A stretch of DNA of 64,000 bases, from NCBI GenBank assembly GCA_016081115.2, contig JABTTQ020002610.1, positions 1,798,030-1,862,029 of the forward strand. The letters are read 5' to 3'. This DNA is from Rehmannia glutinosa (lineage: Eukaryota; Streptophyta; Magnoliopsida; Lamiales; Orobanchaceae). Of the stretch, positions 57,668-64,000 are shown one piece after another; position 1 is the stretch's first letter; every line of letters starts with the position of its first letter. The position numbers were made by a program, and so were the translations under genes. The notes beneath the pieces are model-generated. The model was not told the DNA's origin, ran no database searches, and worked only from the letters and a program-made list of their open reading frames with translations.

Positions 57668-58814
57668 GGCAATAATATACTAACAAATGATATAAAATAG
57701 ATATGCGGGAAAGTAAAAGCTAAAAGTAAATGACACAAGTATTTTTATAGAGGTTCAAGATAGGGTAATTCTTCTAATCATCTCTTCTCGAACTCCCGGG
57801 AGGGATCCACTAAGTAATAGATCACTTACAAAGCGGTTATAAGTCTAGAGACGCCTTGATCACACAGATGGCTTCTCATGCGACTTAGCTTCTTCACGAG
57901 GCAACCTGTCTTCTTACTTGACTCACTTCTCAAGTTCTTAGATTTGATCACGAAGCCCTCCAACAAACTTGATACTTGGTTCGACCTTGAACCTTTCTAT
58001 AATCCTTCAACTTGGAAAGTAGACCCCTTTGTTTCTTCAAAAGTTTCCTCTTCAACAGATAGAAGTTATCTCTCCTTCACAGCGCGTGTTGGATCGAGTT
58101 TCTTCGAGTTTCTTCGAGTTTCAGGCTTGAGGAATATCTTGATAAGCTTTGAGAATTTGTAGGTTAATTGCTTGAATGTTGCTTAAAAAGTCTCGATCAT
58201 TCGTAAACTTTTCTTAATAGCTTCCTCGTTTTTCGATAGTGCAGATTTGAAATTTTGCCCGTTGGGGAGATAGGTTAGTTTCAAATGTCACTTTGTGTTC
58301 GTTGGCTTGTCTTGTCTTGGTCTACAGCCTTTGTGATGTTGACCAGGTTTCGATACAAGGTGCAAGTGTTTCCCATTGGCTTATTCCTTTTGCACAATTT
58401 TGGGCAAAACACTTTTAGACGGGCAAGGCGACTTGACATATTATTATATTGAGTAATATTCTTGACTTTATTCCAATGGATCCAAGTCAGCTTGTCTTCA
58501 CTGACGTTGCTTTTACCCCGGTGACTTGAGTCCGCTCCAATCATAGGATTGACTCACCTATCACTTCAATTGATAAATTTGGCTTCTTAAGTCGACTTGA
58601 CCGATACTTCACACGATTGTTGCTTAGTGACTCTTCTTCGATCGTGTCTTTGACTTCCTTCATGGCCATACTCACCGACACATACCATGAGTCTTCATTC
58701 CATCTGCGGATTGATTGACTTCTTGTAATCTTTGACATACCGACTTAACTCAGCCTTCTTCTAGTCTAAGTTTTAGATGGTATCATCAAAATCTAACAAA
58801 TAAATTGCCTAATA
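57668..58814 (-). mobile_element. Reverse Sirevirus 5' LTR, truncated
   Basis: On the minus strand it starts TATTAGGCAATTTATT at 58,814 (TG changed to TA) and runs through GAATTACCCTATC near 57,770. It then passes at about 57,670 directly into gag, so the LTR end, primer site and gag start are deleted. Confidence 0.7.
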
Positions 58815-59505
58815 GAACCGGTACCTGAGATCTTGGTTGTTTTAGGCATATGACTTGAGATAAAAGCAATATATCAAATTTCAAACAAGAAAAAGGAGAA
58901 AAAGTGATACTTAGAGAAAATGAAGCTCTTGGAGACATCAAAGGAACTAGATCAATCATGAAATATGGATTGGAAATCAAGGATGTTGCTTATGTTGAAG
59001 GCCCAAAATTCAATCAATCGAGCATCAACCAACTTTGTGAGAAAAGATATAATGTTGGTTTCAATATGAGATTATGTCAAATACAAGATGCGTAAACCAA
59101 TGACATTGTGCTATATGGAATCGAAGAAGAATATATATGTGGTAGATTGGTCGACCGCCACTCCAAGCACATGTCCGCTAGCTAAAAGCACAATCAAGCA
59201 AGTTGACTATGGCGGAAAAAGCTAAGTCATATGAATTTCAAGACAATCAAACAATCTAGCAAAGGAGTCATCCGGTTCAAAGGTTACTAGATTCGGTGTA
59301 CAAAAAGAAAGAATTTATGATGCTTGTCGAAAGGAAAGCAGATCAAATCATCATTCAAAGAAAAGATAAATCTTTCATCAACAAGGATTTTACATTTACT
59401 ACATATGGACTTGTTTGGACCGGTTGAGCTAGCAAGTATAAGTGGTTAAGACACCTTGATGGTTGTAGATGATTATTCTAGGTACACCTTTGAAGCAATA
59501 TTTGT
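58815..59505 (+). pseudogene. Outer Sirevirus protease and integrase start
   Basis: A protease remnant (CGGTACCTGAGATCTTGG, the position of the Asp-Ser-Gly) starts right at the LTR end. VILRENEALGDIKGTRSIMKYGLEIKDVAYVEG and YNVGFNMRLCQIQDA (58,900-59,092) follow. After shifts, the integrase start (LLHMDLFGPVE near 59,398, VVDDYSRY near 59,464) is seen until a transposon interrupts it. Homologous to 43,893-44,580 of the inner element. Confidence 0.7.
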
Positions 59506-59654
59506 AAAGTGTTACATAAGAATCTTATGTAACACTTTTCGTAACACTTTTTATATTTGTATCACTTTAAAAAATACTTCTACTGAGTGTTTCATATGAA
59601 TCTTATGTAATACTTTTTTATAGCACTTCGTAAAAATACTATTTTTGCCACCAA

Positions 59655-59710
59655 GTAGATTTAAACCCACGACATGTTATGTGTGGAAGTGACAATTGCC
59701 ACTAAGCTAA
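59655..59710 (-). repeat. tRNA-like (SINE-type) remnant
   Basis: The minus strand has TTAGCTTAGTGG (59,699-59,710, box A fit) and GGGTTTAAATC (about 59,658-59,668, decayed box B) about 31 nt apart. It cannot fold as a functional tRNA as far as I can see. Confidence 0.45.
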
Positions 59711-59759
59711 GTTGATTCTTATTACAACTTTTGCTTTGTTTTTATATATATACACATGC

Positions 59760-59786
<27 letters not shown>
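59760..59786. repeat. (TA)n microsatellite
   Basis: An uninterrupted AT/TA run of about 27 bases inside the AT-rich core of the CACTA-like element. Confidence 0.9.
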
Positions 59787-59790
<4 letters not shown>

Positions 59791-60777
59791 TTAAAATTGT
59801 ATAAAAGTTATATTATATGTATATATAATATATTTTATATAATAAAGATTATATTATGTAATATATGTAGTAAATTATATTATACATCGTTTATATAAAA
59901 TTTTATATTATATAGTATATAGTTCATATTATGTTATATATTAAAGGACAAAAAAATTAAAAATATCAAAAGTATAAAAATGAATTTATCGATTGATCAA
60001 TATTCAATAGGTAAAAATAAAAATATATAAAAATAAAAATTTAATTTACTTACGGATAAAAAATTTCTAACAAGAAAAATAAATAATGAAAAACTAATTT
60101 ACCGACGGAAAATATTCCTAAGTAATTACCGACACATCAATTTTCATTGATAATTTTTTAAAAAGTAAAAAAAAAAGGTTAATGATGAAATTAGTCTCAG
60201 TTAGTAAAAATCAAAAAATAAATAAATAGTTATAATAAAATATATACATGCGCATTTTCCGTCAGTATTACGACGGAATTAATTACCTTCGTAAAAATAA
60301 AAAATAAAAGCAGAACTAAAATACTTTATAAAAAGAAAACAAAAATGCAAGAACAACAAATAGAGCACATAATGTCTACAATTTTTAGGTTTAGTAGTTT
60401 TTTATTGTCTTCACCTATTTTTTGACATCAATTAATTAAATAAATCGTTGACATGATTTAATGATAGTTATATAATTTTTGTTACTAAAATATATCCTAA
60501 AAAGTGTTACAATTAATAAAATATTGTGTTGCCAAGAGTGCTTCTTAAATAAAGTGATACCTATTTGTGTTACGGAGGAAATAACAAAAAAAAAAGTGAT
60601 ACTTAAAAAGTGTTACTTATTTAAAAGTGTTACATATAAGCGTTCTGATTGATAAAGTGCTACAAAAGTGTTACATAAATATTGTAATGAAAAAAAGTGT
60701 TACAAACATGTGTTACATATATACCTTATGTAAAAAGTGCTACAAAACTAGTGTTACCTATTGTCATTTATGTTGTA

Positions 60778-61130
60778 GTCTTTAGAAGGAAACCTTGCAA
60801 AGGTAACCTCGGTGATGAAAAGAGCTCAAAATGAGAAGAGTCAATCAATCATCAAGATAAGATCGTATAGAGGAACCGAGTTATTCTCGGTATTATAGCT
60901 CAATGATGTGTAGAAAATGGAATTTTGCATGAGTTATCGGTTGCAAGAACTCCATAGTAGAAAGGAGTAGGCGATAGAAGGAACAAAACTCTCAAAGAAG
61001 TTGTCGGGACAATGTTAGCTAAAGTCGGGTAGCCTAAGAAATTTTGGGTCAAGCCATTAACACAACTTGCTACACTCAAAATAGATATATATGATCAACA
61101 GGCAATTGTCCAAATCTCCCCATAAAATTT
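60778..61130 (+). pseudogene. Outer Sirevirus integrase, continuation
   Basis: Pieces VTSVMKRAQNEKSQSIIKIRS (about 60,802-60,865), a damaged NGVAERRN region, MLAKVG-like sequence and an RYMINRQL-like end (about 61,080-61,110) align with 44,610-44,960 of the inner element, in changing frames. The sequence stops at about 61,130, where the long gypsy LTR resumes. RT, RNase H and the 3' LTR are absent. Confidence 0.65.
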
Positions 61131-62405
61131 AAGCTTGAAACTCCCACATTGACACAAAAATATGGATTTTGAAATCATATAACGGCTGCCCCGGGAGAGC
61201 TAGAGCCGTAAGGTTGAGAACAAAAGGAAGAACACCATTTTAGACACTACTACACAAGACTTGAAAGTTGGGTGGAATAATCTTTCAAGAACTAGTAATT
61301 AGTTTAGATAAAATAAATCATGTAGAGCCTAAAAATAATTTAAAGTTATCTTCGATATATTGCATGTGTATTTTGGATATATTAAGTTCCAAAAGTTTGG
61401 ACAAAATAAGCATGACCTTGAAATTTGCATAGTAAGGAGCATGCATAGACCTTGTTATTTCTTGTGGAATTCCTATATATTATGTTAATGCATGTATTAT
61501 ATGCTTAAAATCATGATTTTCACTTGTTAAATATTCTGGAAATATGAATTTGTACTCGATTTTGGATTATTGGACTATTTGTGCAATTTTTGCAAACTTT
61601 GAGGACTAGAATACCAATAACAAAACTATCCAAGGACCCTTCTATAAATTTCAAAATTTTGGGTTGAAATGGAATGTATTGATGATATTTTAAGTAATTA
61701 AGAAAGTTTTAAGTTTTTTGGGTTAATAAATACATTTATTGAAACTTTATGACTTAAATGTGAAAATCCAAAAGGACCAAATTCAAATATTCAAAAAATG
61801 TACAGTCCGTATACCTGGAAAAATATTTAGCTCTTATTTCATAACATTATGAACTCATGTTTCAAGTTTCATAATAATTGGACTTTAAATAACCCCTTAA
61901 GGAAAAACCGATTTTGGACTTGAAATGTTATTTTAAAAACTAAGGTTAAAAAATTTTCAAAACTGTTTTTGTCCCAATATCCTGCTGTTCTAAGTGACAT
62001 TTTAGAGTTTAATCACATCAAAATACCTTGAGGATTTTAAGTTACATATTTTTAAAGTTTTAAGTCAAAAGTGATAATTTTTGGAAAACAAGGCACCAGT
62101 TGGTAAATTTTGAAAATTATGAAACCGAATCTCTGTATTCTGAACTCTTTGTATTTAAAAAACATTTAGAAACCAACCTCATATGTTTTTGAATTCGAAA
62201 TTGAGACATTGAATTTATAAAACCAAAAATAATGTATTTCTCAAGAGAATTTTTATAGTTTCACATAATTCTTAAACATGCCTATGCCGAATAAGAATGG
62301 TCTGATTGTGTCACACTAAGTATGCAACACTTTTGATTGATTCTAGGTTGACGTTACGTCTCGCACGCAACTACTACTTATTTGGGTTGGTGTTACCATA
62401 TATGT
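61131..62405 (+). mobile_element. Long gypsy-type LTR, copy 2, piece 3
   Basis: It continues copy 2 from 33,443 and aligns with 28,650-30,660 of copy 1, except for one deletion of about 730 bp (the counterpart of about 29,795-30,535). CTCGCACGCAACTACTACTT near 62,361 matches 30,612-30,631 in copy 1. Confidence 0.65.
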
Positions 62406-63178
62406 GCATCCGGCTAAAATGCATATTTGGTCCACTATCTTAGAGTACTGGCATATGTAGTCCATTAATTTGGGGATTTGGTAAATTAAGTACACTAATT
62501 TATAATCTGTGGCAATTTCAGTCCAAATTTCCTCGGCGATTTTGAGTTCGCACTGGAAAGTTGCAAATGAACCCACGTGACCCCACTAATTTGGGGATTG
62601 TCGATTTTTTCCGCCAATTTTTGTAGCTTGAAATTAGGCCATCCTAGTTGAAATAAATTCATTAAATTAATCTACAATATCCATGTGGAAATAATTTTGG
62701 AGGGAAACTAATTAACACAATCAGATTTTATTAATTTTATTTTGTTTCCATTATCTTCTTCCCCAAATTGCACCTCCACCGTCTGCCCTTTTTATCGAAC
62801 AACTGTCGTCAGGTATTCTTCCCCAAATCTGCAACATCACTGCCCAACCCTTCCTCTCCCACCACCACCATGGATAGCTCATCTAGGCAGAAGGGATGAA
62901 AAACCAACATCAAACTAGGCAAGTCAAAGAAAATGCATAATACATGAGAAAATGCATAATACATGGATAGTTCATCGTTTATTTTGCCTAGTACATTTGT
63001 TATTCTTCACAAATTACTATCCCCCAAACGCGTTTGGGACAATTCATAAAAATAAGGGGAATTAGCTCAAGTCAAAGAAAATGCATTAGCAATGTACCAT
63101 ATCTTACACATGAGAAGGTTGTAGAGGATAGTGGCCCTGATCAATGTGCCACTGTTCCATACGAGCCATCATCTCCAT
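62406..63178. other. Intergenic sequence with repeat-like phrases
   Basis: Phrases such as ATTTGGTCCACTA, AGTCCATTAATTTGGGG and TTCAGTCC are typical of dispersed plant repeats, but no ends could be paired. A CT-rich stretch lies at 62,757-62,870. No gene was recognised. Confidence 0.45.
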
Positions 63179-63472
63179 TAGAGCCATCAAAAGATGGGCC
63201 AGCCAGCCCGAGCCCACCGAGCTTTTGAAAAATCGGGTCGGGCCGGGCCAGACCGAGGAGTACCCTGGGCGCAAAAATGGGGAACCCAGCCCAGTCTAAA
63301 AATGAAAATTACACTAAAAAGTCGAGTTTTCGGGCTAGCCCGCCAGGCCAGGCCGATTGGGCGGGCTTTTGAGGCCCGGCATTTTTCGGGCCTTGAAAAA
63401 TATAACACAGCCCATTAGAAAATTGGGCTGGTTGAATCAACCCGTCGGGCCGGTCCGGAATTGACAGCTCTA
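63179..63472. mobile_element. hAT MITE (GGGCCGGG type)
   Basis: The left end TAGAGCCATCAA and the right end, reverse complemented, TAGAGCTGTCAA match at 10 of 12. The flanks ATCTCCAT (63,171-63,178) and TTCACCAT (63,473-63,480) match at 6 of 8. Subterminal GGGCC/GGCCC inverted blocks are typical. Length 294 bp. Open frames inside are incidental. Confidence 0.6.
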
Positions 63473-63589
63473 TTCACCATTACTCAAGTCCCACAAACCT
63501 CCACCGATTTTCTATTCGACACTCCTCCACATTTGTCATCACTTGCATTGTATCTTCATTTATACATGTCAGGCGTGCATGTATAGCTT

Positions 63590-63892
63590 TCAGCCATTCT
63601 TCCACATTCCTGGAGGCTCTCCACCTTGAAGTCCCTTGTCCACGAGATGTTTCTGGTACATCTTCCGGTACTCTTTCACCTCATTCTGTTGTTGCGTCTC
63701 ATTCATCCTTTTCTTCGTCACTGTTTCTTTCAACTGGTTGCAGTAGCCATATTTTTGAACTATGATATTAGTACGATCGACGTTTGGGTGTTTGAATTTT
63801 GTTTTATCACTGAAAACCAACATATAGTCTCTCCCATCAAATTCTATCATTTCTATCACCGGCAATGCATTAATTTCTATCCATTTTCCCAT
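63590..63892 (-). CDS. Hypothetical protein fragment, 100 residues
   Basis: A minus-strand frame from ATG at 63,892 to a stop at 63,590, with an in-frame TAG four codons before the ATG. The sequence is hydrophilic, with a Lys/Glu/Gln-rich helix-prone second half (TKKRMNETQQQNEVKEYRK). I recognise no family. The balanced composition is more gene-like than the other small frames in the window. It may be an exon or a piece of a transposon protein that extends outside the window. The forward-strand frame at 63,626-63,925 is its antisense shadow. Confidence 0.25.
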   Translation of the reverse strand: MGKWIEINALPVIEMIEFDGRDYMLVFSDKTKFKHPNVDRTNIIVQKYGYCNQLKETVTKKRMNETQQQNEVKEYRKMYQKHLVDKGLQGGEPPGMWKNG

Positions 63893-64000
63893 CAGCTGCT
63901 CCTAAATAGCTATAGCCAATGTTAAAATGATCCATAATTATTGTGACCATACCCCAATACAAATATCTCTTTATGTAGTGAGCGCTTTGAATCGTTTTGC

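Larger units (their letters stand above)
59506..60777. mobile_element. CACTA-like non-autonomous element in integrase
   Basis: The right end reads TTTATGTTGTAGT, like CACTA termini (CACTACAACATAAA reversed). About a dozen GTGTTACATA-type motifs in both directions cluster at the two ends. The left edge has a 15-bp perfect inverted repeat, AAAGTGTTACATAAG (59,506-59,520) against 59,524-59,538 with a 3-base loop. A left CACTA terminus and a 3-bp duplication are not clear. The interior is very AT-rich and non-coding. Confidence 0.5.

Noticed and set aside
59655..59710. Possible tRNA gene
   Set aside because: Box B is decayed, the spacing between boxes is short, and no acceptor stem pairing is visible.

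Overview
The window is retrotransposon-dominated nuclear DNA of a flowering plant, probably a eudicot. The reasons are an AT-rich sequence, Ty1/copia elements of the Tork (Tnt1-like) and Sirevirus types, Ty3/gypsy LTRs, CACTA and hAT non-autonomous elements, a plant-type LINE ORF1 (DUF4283 domain), a tRNA-derived SINE and a degraded GRF zinc-finger reading frame. I find no intact host gene, rRNA, functional tRNA or CRISPR array. Almost every coding stretch is a broken piece of a transposon gag, protease, integrase, reverse transcriptase or RNase H.

Layout. 1-4,770: non-coding 3' part and LTR of a gypsy element, split by a solo LTR (2,837-4,528, 5-bp target duplication TTGAG). 4,790-5,650: two hAT-like MITEs. 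6,564-9,412: one copy of a duplicated segment, carrying an ORF1-only LINE (7,121-9,300, 14-bp target duplication). 9,567-9,989: a SINE with a 13-bp target duplication. 10,381-10,810: a CACTA end and a TRIM-like LTR. 11,068-20,430: a copia element (target duplication CAATT) that lost most of pol and received a second, nearly complete copia element (13,313-18,517, target duplication TTCAT). 20,436-21,165: the second copy of the duplicated segment, without the LINE. 22,290-24,600: a reverse-strand gypsy LTR with a dimeric minisatellite. 24,724-25,166: a well-bounded hAT MITE. 25,584-27,280: LTR-like sequence and the GRF relic.

28,173-62,405 is best read as a four-layer nest. A gypsy-type LTR (pieces at 30,912-31,119, 32,517-33,443 and 61,131-62,405) holds a forward Sirevirus (33,444-36,351 and 58,815-61,130). 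That is interrupted by a reverse Sirevirus (36,352-39,901 and 53,934-58,814), which is itself interrupted by a 14-kb forward Sirevirus (39,902-53,928, target duplication CTAGA). A CACTA-like element sits in the outer integrase. Both inner Sireviruses carry a long extra reading frame after pol.

The most unusual signal is a regional loss of CAG and CTG trinucleotides, often replaced by CG-containing strings. It alters primer binding sites and causes frameshifts in otherwise conserved motifs. It looks technical (base calling at methylated CHG sites) rather than evolutionary, so some of the breaks described here may not exist in the plant.
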